A stretch of 31,816 nucleotides of DNA from an uncultured Campylobacter sp. (GCA_937965895.1 CALCKS010000106.1:1-31816), one strand, 5' to 3'. Counted from the stretch's first letter, positions 1-8,051 are shown. Made by a program: numbers and translations. Notes: a model not told the origin generated them from the sequence alone.

Positions 1-6
1 TCTCCT
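1..6 (-). promoter_or_regulatory. Ribosome binding site of a gene just left of the window
   Basis: Read on the minus strand, the last bases before the window edge are AGGAGA, preceded by an A/T-rich stretch. This is the position and sequence expected for a Shine-Dalgarno site of a minus-strand gene whose start codon lies a few bases beyond position 1. The gene itself is not in the window, so this is inference from the motif. Confidence 0.4.
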
Positions 7-75
7 AGAAAAAATTTTTATTTAAATTTATTTTTATATTTTTATTTTAGGCGATAAGTGTTACGTATCGAAACT

Positions 76-107
76 AAATTTATCAAACGTAACTTTTTGA
101 TAAATTT
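76..107. repeat. 12-bp perfect inverted repeat
   Basis: Arms AAATTTATCAAA (76-87) and TTTGATAAATTT (96-107) are perfectly complementary around an 8-base loop. No T-run follows on either strand, so it looks more like a regulator-binding site or RNA hairpin for the gene left of the window than a classic terminator. Confidence 0.6.
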
Positions 108-417
108 GTTGTAGTTTTGTTTGGGCTTTTGACGGAGATTTTAGTCGGCTTTGGCGGGACTATGCTAAATTTAGGATATTTAAATTTATAGAGACGGGAT
201 TTTGCCGTTTTGGCTTTTGCGTATTTGGCGAGAATTCGTCAAATTTGAAATTTGACGGGCTAATTTGCGGCTAATCTCGTCAAATTTTACTCGCTTAAAT
301 TTAAATTTACACCTGCGCTAGCTAAAATTTAAGCTCAGATCGCACACGCTTTTATTGTCTATGACTAACTTTACGGGGTATATACAAAACGGGAGTAAAT
401 TTGGGCGGATTAAAATA

Positions 418-459
418 GTAAAAAATCAAATTTTAGCCCAAAGCGGGCTAAATTTGATT
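418..459 (-). terminator. Rho-independent terminator of the zinc-ribbon gene
   Basis: On the minus strand, arm AATCAAATTTAGCCC and arm GGGCTAAAATTTGATT form a stem of about 15 bp with one bulged base and a 5-base loop. A run of six T follows. The hairpin begins within the stop codon of the gene ending at 458. Confidence 0.8.
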
Positions 460-646
460 ACATATCCTCTTTGATTTCGTCGTTGCTGCGGACGACTAGA
501 CCCGAGCCGTGGATGACGCTAGGGATACATGCTGTGCAGATATCGACCTCTTCGCCGTTTTTATGGGCGCGGACGAATACGGCGTTTTCGTTTTCCGTGC
601 TTTTTTGTCCGCAGACGTTGCAAACTACGATATTTTCAGTTCTCAT
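458..646 (-). CDS. Small two-CxxC zinc-ribbon-like protein
   Basis: This 62-residue protein has two CxxC pairs (Cys9/Cys12 and Cys37/Cys40), the pattern of a small zinc ribbon that folds around one structural zinc. It has no signal peptide or membrane segment, so it should be cytoplasmic. The start is supported by AAGGAAG a few bases upstream of the ATG, and a clear terminator overlaps the stop codon, so it is a real expressed unit. It lies 62 bp downstream of the EI24-like gene in the same direction and may share its transcript. I do not recognise a specific family or function. Binding to nucleic acid or a protein partner would be a guess. Confidence 0.7.
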   Translation of the reverse strand: MRTENIVVCNVCGQKSTENENAVFVRAHKNGEEVDICTACIPSVIHGSGLVVRSNDEIKEDM

Positions 647-708
647 TTGACTTCCTTCGTAAAAAATTCGGGCTTATTTTATTTAGTTTTCCGCCGATTT
701 GAAATGAT

Positions 709-1443
709 TTACGTCAAGCGCGAAGTCTCGCGTAAAAAGAAAAAATGCGAAAAATAAATAACGAAAAAAACCTGCAAGAAAAGCCCGAAAATAGGCACCA
801 AACATAGCAGATAAAAGCACAGCGCGGCGGCTTTAAATTTATATCCGCCGTAATCAAGCAAATAAAGCTCGAATTTGTGCCGCGAGAGGGCGTTTGGCGC
901 GACGTCGATGAAAAGTAGCGAATAATAAAGGTAAAAAAACGCCGGGTGCAGGGCGAGGAAATTTAGTGCAGGTACGGCTAAAATCGGCACGCAAATAAGC
1001 GCGATCAGGATAAATTTGAGCAAAATTTTGCCCATAAGAGCCGTTTGGCGAACTAGGCTAATATTTGCCAGCTGCGACTCCTCCACGCGGTAGTGCCTGC
1101 GGTTTATCTCGCGGGCGATCACAGGAGTGAGAAAGCCTGCAACCGCGAGCGCGCAAAAAACCGAAAGCATGACGACCAGATATGCGCCGACGGCGTAAAA
1201 TATCGCGCCGATGAGCCATTTTGAGATGCCTAGGCTAAGGATTTTAGCTGCCGTCGGATACTCAGACAGCGCGCCTGCCTCGCCAGATACGGCCGCGTTT
1301 AGCGCTTCGTATAGCTCCCGTCCGCCAAACATCGCGATCGCTGCGATAATAAGCGCGGAAAAAACGAGCGGCAGGATAGAGAGCGCGATAAATTTGGGCG
1401 TGAAAAGATCCTTTATCGAAAGGCGTAAAATATCAGCGAACAA
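709..1443 (-). CDS. EI24/CysZ-like integral membrane protein
   Basis: This is a 244-residue polytopic inner-membrane protein. Hydrophobic stretches lie near residues 18-38, 75-110 (probably two crossings), 140-165 and 210-235. The overall layout and length match the EI24 (etoposide-induced 2.4 / CysZ-like) family, whose best-known bacterial member, CysZ, mediates sulfate uptake. Campylobacter members have no assigned substrate to my knowledge, so sulfate transport is not claimed. The start is a TTG preceded by GGAG at five bases; the nearby ATG at 1454 is out of frame. The small zinc-ribbon gene follows 62 bp downstream. The family call is fairly secure; the substrate is unknown. Confidence 0.75.
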   Translation of the reverse strand: MFADILRLSIKDLFTPKFIALSILPLVFSALIIAAIAMFGGRELYEALNAAVSGEAGALSEYPTAAKILSLGISKWLIGAIFYAVGAYLVVMLSVFCALAVAGFLTPVIAREINRRHYRVEESQLANISLVRQTALMGKILLKFILIALICVPILAVPALNFLALHPAFFYLYYSLLFIDVAPNALSRHKFELYLLDYGGYKFKAAALCFYLLCLVPIFGLFLQVFFVIYFSHFFFLRETSRLT

Positions 1444-1860
1444 CGAATCTCCATTTATTTAAATTTATCGCCATTTTGCGGCGAAAGGGCGTTTGGCGCG
1501 GCAATTTTCTAAATTTGGCGCACATTTTTTGCTTTGCGCAAAGCGGCGCGGCGAATGTTTCCAATGGCGCGCAAATTTAACGCGAGTATAGACTTCGCGG
1601 CTAAATTTGACCGATTTAAAATAGGCTGCAAATTTAGTTAAATTTATCAAATTTGACCCGCTTTTTGGTGGCGCGCAAGCTTGCTATCGGCGTAAAATTT
1701 TGCTGGCTAAACGGCGGTATTTTAGCTAGCACGGCTAAACCGCGCTCAAATTTAACCGCCCGCGACTTAAACCGTCAAGCTAAATCGCAAAAATTTTGGC
1801 TAAATTTGCTAAATTTAGCAACCAAAGCGGCGCAAATTTAGTCCGCAAAGCCGTCAAATT
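1444..1860. other. Gene-free stretch rich in AAATTT words
   Basis: Between the EI24-like gene and dut there is about 415 bp with no convincing gene. Short open frames exist on both strands, but they are built from repeated AAATTT/GCGC words and lack ribosome binding sites. It contains a 16-bp perfect palindrome at 1806-1821 and many copies of CAAATTT or TAAATTT. Confidence 0.6.
1806..1821. repeat. 16-bp palindrome TTGCTAAATTTAGCAA
   Basis: A perfect palindrome lies just downstream of the dut stop codon on the minus strand. Its core GCTAAATTTAGC recurs at 8038-8051. It is not followed by a clear T-run, so a terminator role is uncertain. Confidence 0.6.
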
Positions 1861-2556
1861 TTATTTTACCGCCTTGTACTCGGCCTCGAGTGCAGCGTAG
1901 ATCTCGTCCACGCTTTTTAGTCCGCGAGCCAGGATTTCATTCATCACGGCGTTATCTTCCTTGCCGTTCCAGACTTTTTTATAGGCACCCTCTTTGTAGC
2001 CGTGGTCTTGGCGGAAGCGATTTAGCACGTTTTTACCGACGTAGCACTCGTAAAGCGAGCTGAGATTTACGCCGCATTTTAGACTCATCGTGAAGTAAAT
2101 TTTAAGCAGGTCAAAGAGCGAATACTCAAAGCCAGAGCACTTATTTATGAGCATTTCGACGTCGTTTATTATCTCGTAAATGTTTTCGTCAGCGACGTTA
2201 AACGGCTCGCGGCAAAACGCCTCAAAGCCGCTGCTAGCGCAGATGTCGCTTGATAGTTTTGCGATGTCGCCGAGGTTATTTAGCTTGTACTGCTCAAGCA
2301 TCAAACTCATCAAAAAGTGCCAGATATCCACGACCTCGACGCGCAGATTTTCTTCATTTGCCGGTGCGTTTATGCTTTTCCAGTGTTTCCAGGCAAAGCT
2401 ATCTATGAGCTCGGCGCACTCCATATATATGCAGCGTTTCCAGCTGATGAGTTTGCCGTTTTTGTTTACGCCGTTTTCCCAACCGATGCCGTTGGTATCG
2501 TCGTTTAGGCTCTGCTGGAGATTTAGCATTTGGGTTATTTTTTCATTCGCGTTCAT
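1861..2556 (-). CDS. dut: Dimeric dUTP diphosphatase (all-alpha dUTPase)
   Basis: Hydrolyses dUTP to dUMP and pyrophosphate in the cytoplasm, keeping uracil out of DNA and supplying dUMP for thymidylate synthesis. The 231-residue length and all-helical pattern fit the dimeric dUTPase class, known structurally from C. jejuni, rather than the trimeric beta-sheet class. The metal-binding acidic residues are visible as Glu46/Glu49 in the segment MECAELIDSFAWKHWK and Glu74/Asp77 in EVVDIWHFLMSLMLEQ. The start is supported by AGGAAA at suitable spacing before the ATG. The next gene downstream on the same strand is about 420 bp away, so it is probably monocistronic or shares only an upstream unit. 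Confidence 0.9.
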   Translation of the reverse strand: MNANEKITQMLNLQQSLNDDTNGIGWENGVNKNGKLISWKRCIYMECAELIDSFAWKHWKSINAPANEENLRVEVVDIWHFLMSLMLEQYKLNNLGDIAKLSSDICASSGFEAFCREPFNVADENIYEIINDVEMLINKCSGFEYSLFDLLKIYFTMSLKCGVNLSSLYECYVGKNVLNRFRQDHGYKEGAYKKVWNGKEDNAVMNEILARGLKSVDEIYAALEAEYKAVK

Positions 2557-2610
2557 AAATTTTCCTATTTTTAAAATTTATGAATTATAGCGAAAATTTT
2601 AAACCGCGAA

Positions 2611-3126
2611 CTAAACGTAAAATTTAAAGCTATCTAGCTGAGAAATGAGCTCGTCAAAGAGCTTTTTGGAGTTTTGCAGCAGCCTATCGCCCGCTTTATT
2701 TTGCTCCATCAGGCTATCAAATAGCTTTAGCGTGCCGTCTGCGATAAAATTTTTGTGATTTGTGTCTTTAATCTCGGGAAGCTCCTTGCGAAGGGAGTTT
2801 GCGAGATTTGTCACGCGTGAAAATATCGGATCCTCGCCATCTTTGACGTTTTTCATAAATTTATCTATGCTGGGCGCTATTTTTTCTAGAGCGATTGCTA
2901 GTTCCTCTTTATCGCGAGCGTCTAGCCCATCGCCTTTATACGAGAAACTATAGCCGTACTCGTGCGTGAGAGTGAGCGCAGATGCCGATGCACCAGCTGT
3001 TTTAGTGCTGGCGTAGTCTACGGTTTTGTTGTCGTACATTTTTAGATTTATCTCGTCGCCGCCGCTGGTTTTAAAGCTAAAATCAAAGCTGTTTAGGCTC
3101 GCGCTTTGGTAGTTTTGTAGTTTCAT
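2611..3126 (-). CDS. Hypothetical protein, helical C-terminal half
   Basis: This 171-residue protein has a polar, Ser/Thr/Ala-rich N-terminal half (about 1-75) and a charged, probably helical C-terminal half (about 76-171). It has no signal peptide, membrane segment or recognisable catalytic motif. It lies 54 bp upstream of dut on the same strand and diverges from the plus-strand pair that starts at 3214. Its composition resembles Campylobacter proteins annotated only as hypothetical. I cannot assign a function. Confidence 0.65.
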   Translation of the reverse strand: MKLQNYQSASLNSFDFSFKTSGGDEINLKMYDNKTVDYASTKTAGASASALTLTHEYGYSFSYKGDGLDARDKEELAIALEKIAPSIDKFMKNVKDGEDPIFSRVTNLANSLRKELPEIKDTNHKNFIADGTLKLFDSLMEQNKAGDRLLQNSKKLFDELISQLDSFKFYV

Positions 3127-3213
3127 AATTTGCCGTCCTTTTGGCTTTATATCGGCTAAATTTCTTTTTTCTTAATAGCCCTTGCGCTAAAATCACTCAA
3201 AAAAAGGATGAAA

Positions 3214-3591
3214 ATGTGCTGTTTTGCCGCGCGCGTATTTTTGCTCATTAGCGCGACCGTTTTGAGCTTCGTTTTGCACGGATTTTTCCCGCAAATTCCC
3301 GTCGTCGCGTTTTATTTTTTACTGGCAAATTTGATCTCGCTTACGATATTTTCGCTATTTTTCGCGGGCAAACTGCCAAGCTTCGTTAAGCCTGCGGCAG
3401 TGCACTATTTTAGCTTTATCGGCGGCTTTGCGGCTGGTCTTGGGGTGGCTTTATTTAAACGCGAAAAAGCGGGAGCTAAATTTGTTAAAATAGAGCTTTT
3501 TATATTTGCTTTTTGGCTAGTTTTAGCTTGCTTTTTGGCGCTAAATTTTAGCTGGGTTTCGGCAAATTTGGCTCAAATTTTTAGCGCTTAA
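3214..3591 (+). CDS. DUF1294-like small membrane protein
   Basis: This roughly 125-residue protein has four hydrophobic segments: near residues 5-22, 28-47, 61-79 and 94-118 of the long form. The pattern, with a first pair, a Pro-containing loop, GGFAAGLGVALFKREK and a final hydrophobic helix, resembles the DUF1294 family of small inner-membrane proteins of unknown function. Two in-frame ATGs exist, at 3208 and 3214. AAAAAGGA lies directly against the first but at a proper five-base spacing from the second, so I chose 3214. The next gene starts 10 bp after the stop, so the two are likely co-transcribed. Confidence 0.65.
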   Translation: MCCFAARVFLLISATVLSFVLHGFFPQIPVVAFYFLLANLISLTIFSLFFAGKLPSFVKPAAVHYFSFIGGFAAGLGVALFKREKAGAKFVKIELFIFAFWLVLACFLALNFSWVSANLAQIFSA

Positions 3592-3601
3592 GGCGGATAA
3601 A

Positions 3602-4009
3602 ATGGATGAAAAAATTTTAAAATTTATCCGTAAGATGCACCTGCTTAGCCTTGCCGTTTTAGATGACGGCAAGCCCTACTGCGCAAGCTGTTTTTACGCC
3701 TTCGACGAGGGAAATTTGGCTTTTATCGTTGCAAGCGGCGAGGAGAGCGCTCACGTGAAGGCATTTTTAGCAGAGCCTTGCGTGGCCGGCACGGTAGCGC
3801 TTGATACGAAGGTAGTGGGCAAGATAGAGGGCGTGCAGTTTCGCGCTCTAGCCGCTCCCGCGACCGCGCAGCAAAGCAAAATCTACTTCGCGCGCTTTCC
3901 TTACGCTTTGGCGATGAACCCGAGCCTTTATGCTTTGAGCCTAGGCTGGGTTAAATTTACGCATAATGCGTTGGGGTTTGGGAGGAAAATGATCTGGCAA
4001 AGAGATTGA
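3602..4009 (+). CDS. Pyridoxamine 5'-phosphate oxidase-like flavin-binding protein
   Basis: This 135-residue cytoplasmic protein fits the split-barrel FMN-binding superfamily (pyridoxamine 5'-phosphate oxidase-like, YhbP type). The N-terminal segment ending in LSLAVLDDGKPYCASCFYAF, the strand AFIVASGEESAHVK and a barrel strand near KIEGVQFRA are the typical order. Members are often small flavoproteins of unclear role, and the short form lacks the C-terminal part of true PdxH, so a vitamin B6 reaction is not claimed. It follows the DUF1294-like gene after 10 bp, in an apparent two-gene operon. Confidence 0.7.
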   Translation: MDEKILKFIRKMHLLSLAVLDDGKPYCASCFYAFDEGNLAFIVASGEESAHVKAFLAEPCVAGTVALDTKVVGKIEGVQFRALAAPATAQQSKIYFARFPYALAMNPSLYALSLGWVKFTHNALGFGRKMIWQRD

Positions 4010-4033
4010 TCTTTGCTATTTGCGGCTCGTCTC

Positions 4034-4132
4034 GCGAGCACTTTTAAATGATTTAGTAAATTTCGCCCTGCGACAGACTATATGTCTAGTCTTGGGACGA
4101 AATTTACTTCAAAACATTTAAAATCATCTCGC
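4034..4132. repeat. Long imperfect inverted repeat
   Basis: Left-arm blocks GCGAG (4034-4038), TTTTAAATG (4042-4050) and AGTAAATTTCG (4055-4065) are matched in reverse order by CGAAATTTACT (4098-4108), CATTTAAAA (4115-4123) and CTCGC (4128-4132). The centre itself contains AGAC-TATAT-GTCT. This gives about 38 bp of interrupted stem. Confidence 0.75.
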
Positions 4133-4133
4133 G

Positions 4134-4231
4134 ATACTTCGCCTTGTCTTTTTTTACCCAAATTTGAATCCGAAATTCTCGAATTTGAACGCAAAACGAT
4201 AAGGCGAAGTATTTTTGTCATAGACAAGGCG
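4134..4231. repeat. Second inverted repeat, overlapping alternatives
   Basis: ATACTTCGCCTT (4134-4145) is the perfect complement of AAGGCGAAGTAT (4201-4212). The overlapping CGCCTTGTCT (4140-4149) is the perfect complement of AGACAAGGCG (4222-4231). The shared bases 4140-4145 can pair with either partner, giving two mutually exclusive stems. Confidence 0.75.
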
Positions 4232-4329
4232 GATGAGCAAGGGCAAAGGAGCGTATATGTAATACGTGACTGCAGCCCGCAGCGATATCCAACGAAGTAT
4301 ATGGCAAAAAGACAAGCCGCCGAAATTGC

Positions 4330-5862
4330 TTAATTAAAGATATCAAGTTTTTTATCATATTCCTTTGTCTCCACCCCAAAAAACCCCAACAACGAACTAA
4401 AAACATTATCGTGCGAGACCGCGTCGTCTTTTTGCACGCGCAGACGAGCTAGCGTGGCTTCGTCGCTTGCGTACGCCATCATAGGTATGTGTTTTTGCGT
4501 CTCGGGCGCTATGGCGTAGGGCATGCCGTGCAGGTAGATGCCGTTTTCGCCTAGGCTCTCGCCGTGGTCCGAGAAGTACCAAACCGCGCTTTTATCGCCG
4601 CCCGCGTCCTTGACCGCCTTTATCACCTCGTCAATGAAAAAATCGGTAAAAAGCAGCGTGTTGTCGTAGGTGTTTACGATGCTCTCGCTATCGCAGGAGC
4701 CAAGCTCGCTCGTGTCGCAAGTCGGTGTAAATTTGCGAAATTCGCTCGGATAGCGCGCGTAGTAGGCCGGGCCGTGCGAGCCTTGCAAATGCAGGACGAT
4801 GATCTCGTTTTGCGCGAGATTTGTGAGGCGTTTTTTGAGGGAGGTCAGCATATTCGTATCGTATCCGGCGTCAAAATACTCGACGTCGTCCGCGTCCAAG
4901 CGGTCGCAAACGCCCTTACATTTGCCCGAGTTGTTGCCTAGCCACACTACCTTGACGCCCGCGCGTTTTAGGATATCAAGCGCGTTTTCGCTAAATTCTT
5001 TGCTACTGTACTCGCTTCTCGTGGATTTTGAAAACAAGCACGGCAGCGAGACGGCTGTAGCCGTTCCGCACGAGCGAGCATTGCTAAAATAGACTAAATT
5101 GGGCTCATTTTTCGTGTAAAAATTCGTGTCGTTTTTAGCGTATCCGCCGAGCGAATAGTTTTTCGCGCGTGCCGTTTCGCCCACGATTAGCACCATCAGT
5201 CGCCGCTCGCTGCTAGGCTTCATCGTCGCGTCCGTGCCGATTTGCTTAAATTCGGGCTTGAAAAACTCGAGTTTTATATATTTTTGCGCCGCGTAAATCG
5301 GATAAAACGGCAGGTTGTAGGCTCTGATGAAGCTATTTTCGCGAAAAAACGGGATAATAGATTTAGTCTGCGGCAAAAATAACCCCGCCGCTACCGCAAA
5401 AAAGCCTATAAACGTTAAAAATTTGATCTTTATATGCCGCCTTACACCGCCGTACTCTATCCTCGCAAAAGCAACCAGAAGGCAGGGCAAAACGCCCAAA
5501 AATAGCATGTAGCAAACGAGTTTTGGATTTAAAAAGCTTAGTACCTCGCCCGCGTCCGTTTGCGCGACGTTTCTTATCATTTCGCTATCGATTATGATAC
5601 CGTAGCTTTGCATGAAGTAGCTACTAACGCACGTAATGGCAATCGCAGCGATGCTAACCGGCTTAGCTAGATAGGGTAAAAAAACGAGCGAAAACAGCGC
5701 GCAAAGTAGCGAAAAATATATAACCGGCAGGCTTGCGGCCGTCAGCGGATGAGCTTCAAAGCTAAGCCTTGAATAAATAAAATTAAACAGCCCGAAATTT
5801 AGCGCAGCGATAAAAACGGCGTTTAAAAGCGTAAATTTAAACCAAGAAATACGTAGCTTCAT
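4330..5862 (-). CDS. eptC: Phosphoethanolamine transferase, EptA/EptC family
   Basis: An inner-membrane enzyme that transfers phosphoethanolamine from phosphatidylethanolamine to lipid A or other surface acceptors. In C. jejuni the single EptC enzyme modifies lipid A, the flagellar rod protein FlgG and glycans. The 510 residues show about five membrane helices (near 9-29, 41-64, 68-87, 115-134, 149-166), then a periplasmic sulfatase-fold domain. The nucleophile region is VLIVGETARAKNYS with Glu229 and Thr230, and other metal-site residues appear in FSDHGES (Asp432/His433) and YLHGMP (His445). Several paired cysteines in the soluble domain fit the disulfides of the family. Length is normal. 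The start is supported by TAGGAAAG upstream of the ATG. Choosing EptC over EptA is by genus only. Confidence 0.88.
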   Translation of the reverse strand: MKLRISWFKFTLLNAVFIAALNFGLFNFIYSRLSFEAHPLTAASLPVIYFSLLCALFSLVFLPYLAKPVSIAAIAITCVSSYFMQSYGIIIDSEMIRNVAQTDAGEVLSFLNPKLVCYMLFLGVLPCLLVAFARIEYGGVRRHIKIKFLTFIGFFAVAAGLFLPQTKSIIPFFRENSFIRAYNLPFYPIYAAQKYIKLEFFKPEFKQIGTDATMKPSSERRLMVLIVGETARAKNYSLGGYAKNDTNFYTKNEPNLVYFSNARSCGTATAVSLPCLFSKSTRSEYSSKEFSENALDILKRAGVKVVWLGNNSGKCKGVCDRLDADDVEYFDAGYDTNMLTSLKKRLTNLAQNEIIVLHLQGSHGPAYYARYPSEFRKFTPTCDTSELGSCDSESIVNTYDNTLLFTDFFIDEVIKAVKDAGGDKSAVWYFSDHGESLGENGIYLHGMPYAIAPETQKHIPMMAYASDEATLARLRVQKDDAVSHDNVFSSLLGFFGVETKEYDKKLDIFN

Positions 5863-6191
5863 AGCTTTCCTAATATTGATAATAAGAGCGAAACTTTATC
5901 TAAAAAAAGCTTAAAACTTTAGTCATTCGGCGCGATCTTGGCACAAGACGGTTAAATTCGTCCGGTTTTCTCTCTTGCCGGTTTTGCAAACGGCGGCGAG
6001 TTTGCGCGGTTTTTCGGTTAAATTTAGCCGTATTTTTTATAAATTTTACGCGCCCGGCTAGCCAAACGACGAATTCTTTGGATTTGGCGACGCAGTTTGC
6101 TTCTTAAAGTGGGCGGTTAAATTCGGCGTAAAATTAAGACCCGACTAGCGCAAAGTCGCTACCGTTTTTGCTGTCAAATTTCACCCTGCTC
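5863..6191. other. Intergenic spacer, probable eptC promoter region
   Basis: About 330 bp without a gene. The right part lies downstream of dgkA and the left part upstream of the phosphoethanolamine transferase gene, which reads away to the left. On the minus strand, A/T-rich sequence 10-40 bases before the transferase start could hold its promoter, but no clear -10/-35 pair can be defended. No repeats beyond scattered AAATTT and GCCGG words. Confidence 0.5.
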
Positions 6192-6548
6192 TTAAAAGAT
6201 TAGCGAAAAAATAGCCCACGCCCAAGTTATCGCAGCCGTACCGATAGAGAGGCAAACGGCGGCGGAGGCGCAGTCTTTGGCGATTTTAGCCAGCGGATGA
6301 AAGCCAGGCGAAACGAGATCGACTACTGCTTCGATCGCAGTATTTAGACACTCACAGATCAAAACGAGGCCAAAAACAGCGATCAGTAGGGCGTGCTGCG
6401 CGGCGGAAACGGGTAAAAATAGCGAAACTATCGCAAGCGGGACGATAACGCAAAGCTCAAAGCGAAACGCCGCCTCGTTTTTTAGCATCGCGGCAAGCCC
6501 CTCGAATGCAAATTTGGAGTTTTTGAAAAAGTCGTATTTGGGTTTCAT
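6192..6548 (-). CDS. dgkA: Diacylglycerol kinase
   Basis: A small trimeric inner-membrane kinase that phosphorylates diacylglycerol to phosphatidic acid with ATP, recycling the diacylglycerol left by envelope-modifying transferases. The 118-residue length is typical. The signature is plain: CECLNTAIEAVVDL (Glu66, Asn69, Glu73) followed by LAKIAKDCASAAV. Three membrane helices are visible, near 31-47, 53-69 and 96-117. The ATG is preceded by AAAGGC. It lies next to the phosphoethanolamine transferase gene on the same strand. That transfer releases diacylglycerol, so the neighbourhood makes biochemical sense, although 330 bp separate the two. Confidence 0.92.
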   Translation of the reverse strand: MKPKYDFFKNSKFAFEGLAAMLKNEAAFRFELCVIVPLAIVSLFLPVSAAQHALLIAVFGLVLICECLNTAIEAVVDLVSPGFHPLAKIAKDCASAAVCLSIGTAAITWAWAIFSLIF

Positions 6549-6673
6549 ATTTTGCCTTTAAATTTGCGCAATCATAGCGTAAATTTGCTTTATAAGGCGC
6601 TTTTGCGGACGGCGCGGCTATTTAAGCGTAGCCGAATTTGCCGCTAAAATTTGAAAAATTTGGCTTGCATAAT

Positions 6674-7879
6674 TTATTCGTCAGAAATTTTTGAGGTTTT
6701 ATAAAGTAACCAAAAAGCTGTCGCACCGATAAGCGCAAAGCTTGCAACCATCGGCACTAGCGTGCCCCGAAACATCTGCCCGATCGCGACTCCGATAGGA
6801 AGCGAGATAAGGGTCGAAGCCGAGCCGATCAGCGCGGCCGCCATGCCAGCGATCTTGCCCATGGGCTCCATCGCCATCGCGTTTAGGTTGCCAAAAAGTA
6901 TACTCACGCAAAAAAAGCTACTCATGCAAAACGCCATAAAAGCCCACAGCGGCGGCACTCCGTCATATGCGACGACGACTGGCAAAAACGCGACCGCGAT
7001 AACGCAAAACGTCCCCATAGCGCGCATGCTGAGGTAGCGCATGCCGTAGATCATCACGAGCTTTGCGTTTATCATCGATGCGGCGCCAAGAGCCAGTGCG
7101 TTTATCGCAAAATAGATAGGAAACTCGTCGCCTAGCTTGTAACTTACCTCGAAAATCTGCTGAGCGGTGCTGATATAGCTCAAAAACATCCCAAAAATCA
7201 GCCCCAAAACGATCGTATAGCCTGCGGTACGCCTGTTTTTCACGACCTGCGCGGCGTCGCGTTTTATCAAATTTAGGCTAAATTTATTGCGATTTTGCGC
7301 TGGCAGGGTTTCGCTCTGACGCAGTCCAAACCACGCTAGACACGCAAACCCCATAAAAGTAAGCATTAAAAATATGCTGCGCCAATTATAAATTTTAAAA
7401 ATAAAGCCGCCGATAATCGGAGCAAGTGCCGGCACGATGATAAAAACTGCCGCGATAAAGCTCATCACGCGAGCCATCGCGCGTCCCTCGTAAAGATCGC
7501 GGATAAGCGCCATCGCGATGATCCTAGGGCCCGCAGCACCTAGCCCCTGGAAAAATCTGCTCGCTAAAAGCGCTGTAAAATCGCTCGTGATGACCGAGAT
7601 AAAGGAGCTTGCCGTAAATATCGCAAGCGCTAGCAGCACGGCATTTCGCCGTCCGATAAAGTCGCTAAGCGGCCCGTAAAATATCTGTCCGACGGCAAAA
7701 CCCGCAAACATCGAGGAGATGACGAGCTGGGTTTGGTTTATCTGCGTCACGCCAAGATCCAGGCCGATCTGCATGAGTGCGGGCAGCATCGCGTCGGTGC
7801 TCATCGCCCCAAGCGAGGTTAGAAGCGCCATAAGCGCGATAAATTCAGCAAAATGTATGGTTTTGGGGATAAATTTCAT
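6674..7879 (-). CDS. Bcr/CflA-type multidrug efflux MFS transporter
   Basis: A 12-helix major facilitator superfamily protein of 401 residues, expected to export small drugs from the cytoplasm by proton antiport. The Bcr/CflA subgroup is suggested by the start of the first helix (SLGAMSTDAMLPALMQIG), the loop motif GPLSDFIGRRNAVLLAL after helix 2 and FFQGLGAAGPRIIAMALIRD in helix 4. Length is normal and the frame is uninterrupted. The actual substrate (bicyclomycin, chloramphenicol or others) cannot be read from sequence. It is flanked by dgkA downstream and a 290-bp spacer upstream, and appears to be a single gene. Confidence 0.88.
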   Translation of the reverse strand: MKFIPKTIHFAEFIALMALLTSLGAMSTDAMLPALMQIGLDLGVTQINQTQLVISSMFAGFAVGQIFYGPLSDFIGRRNAVLLALAIFTASSFISVITSDFTALLASRFFQGLGAAGPRIIAMALIRDLYEGRAMARVMSFIAAVFIIVPALAPIIGGFIFKIYNWRSIFLMLTFMGFACLAWFGLRQSETLPAQNRNKFSLNLIKRDAAQVVKNRRTAGYTIVLGLIFGMFLSYISTAQQIFEVSYKLGDEFPIYFAINALALGAASMINAKLVMIYGMRYLSMRAMGTFCVIAVAFLPVVVAYDGVPPLWAFMAFCMSSFFCVSILFGNLNAMAMEPMGKIAGMAAALIGSASTLISLPIGVAIGQMFRGTLVPMVASFALIGATAFWLLYKTSKISDE

Positions 7880-8037
7880 CTTAAATTCCGCTTTTGGATT
7901 TGAGAGCGATTGTATAAAAAATAAGCTTAAATTTTGAGGTTTATTTGGGTGGAAATTGGCGCCAAATTAAATTTGATCTATCTAAAAAACTTGGGGTCAA
8001 ATTTGGAGATTAAATTTAAGTCCGCGCGAGTAAATTT

Positions 8038-8051
8038 CGCTAAATTTAGCG
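8038..8051. repeat. 14-bp palindrome CGCTAAATTTAGCG
   Basis: A perfect palindrome in the spacer between the MFS gene and tRNA-Phe. It shares the core GCTAAATTTAGC with the 16-bp palindrome at 1806-1821. No T-run follows. Confidence 0.55.

Larger units (their letters stand above)
1..457. other. Intergenic region with a 12-bp inverted repeat, no gene
   Basis: No convincing coding frame is visible. The stretch holds the presumed promoter region of a leftward gene beyond the edge, the inverted repeat at 76-107, many AAATTT words, and the terminator of the small zinc-ribbon gene at its right end (418-459). Confidence 0.6.
4010..4329. other. Intergenic region with nested inverted repeats, possible repeat element
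   Basis: No securely supported gene. An 83-residue frame (4082-4333, plus) is open but runs through the palindromes and lacks a good ribosome binding site. The stretch is dominated by two overlapping inverted-repeat systems: 4034-4132 (arms AGTAAATTTCG, TTTTAAATG and GCGAG matched by their complements in reverse order) and 4134-4231 (arms ATACTTCGCCTT and CGCCTTGTCT with their complements). This nested symmetry suggests a decayed mobile or repetitive element or a structured RNA, not ordinary spacer. Confidence 0.5.

Noticed and set aside
1465..1841. Two short frames on opposite strands between the EI24-like gene and dut
   Set aside because: No ribosome binding site, and sequence built from AAATTT and GCGC words with low-complexity translation.
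4082..4333. 83-residue frame in the inverted-repeat region
   Set aside because: It runs through both palindromes, has no proper ribosome binding site and overlaps the end of the phosphoethanolamine transferase gene. It may be a remnant of a repeat element, so it is described there only.
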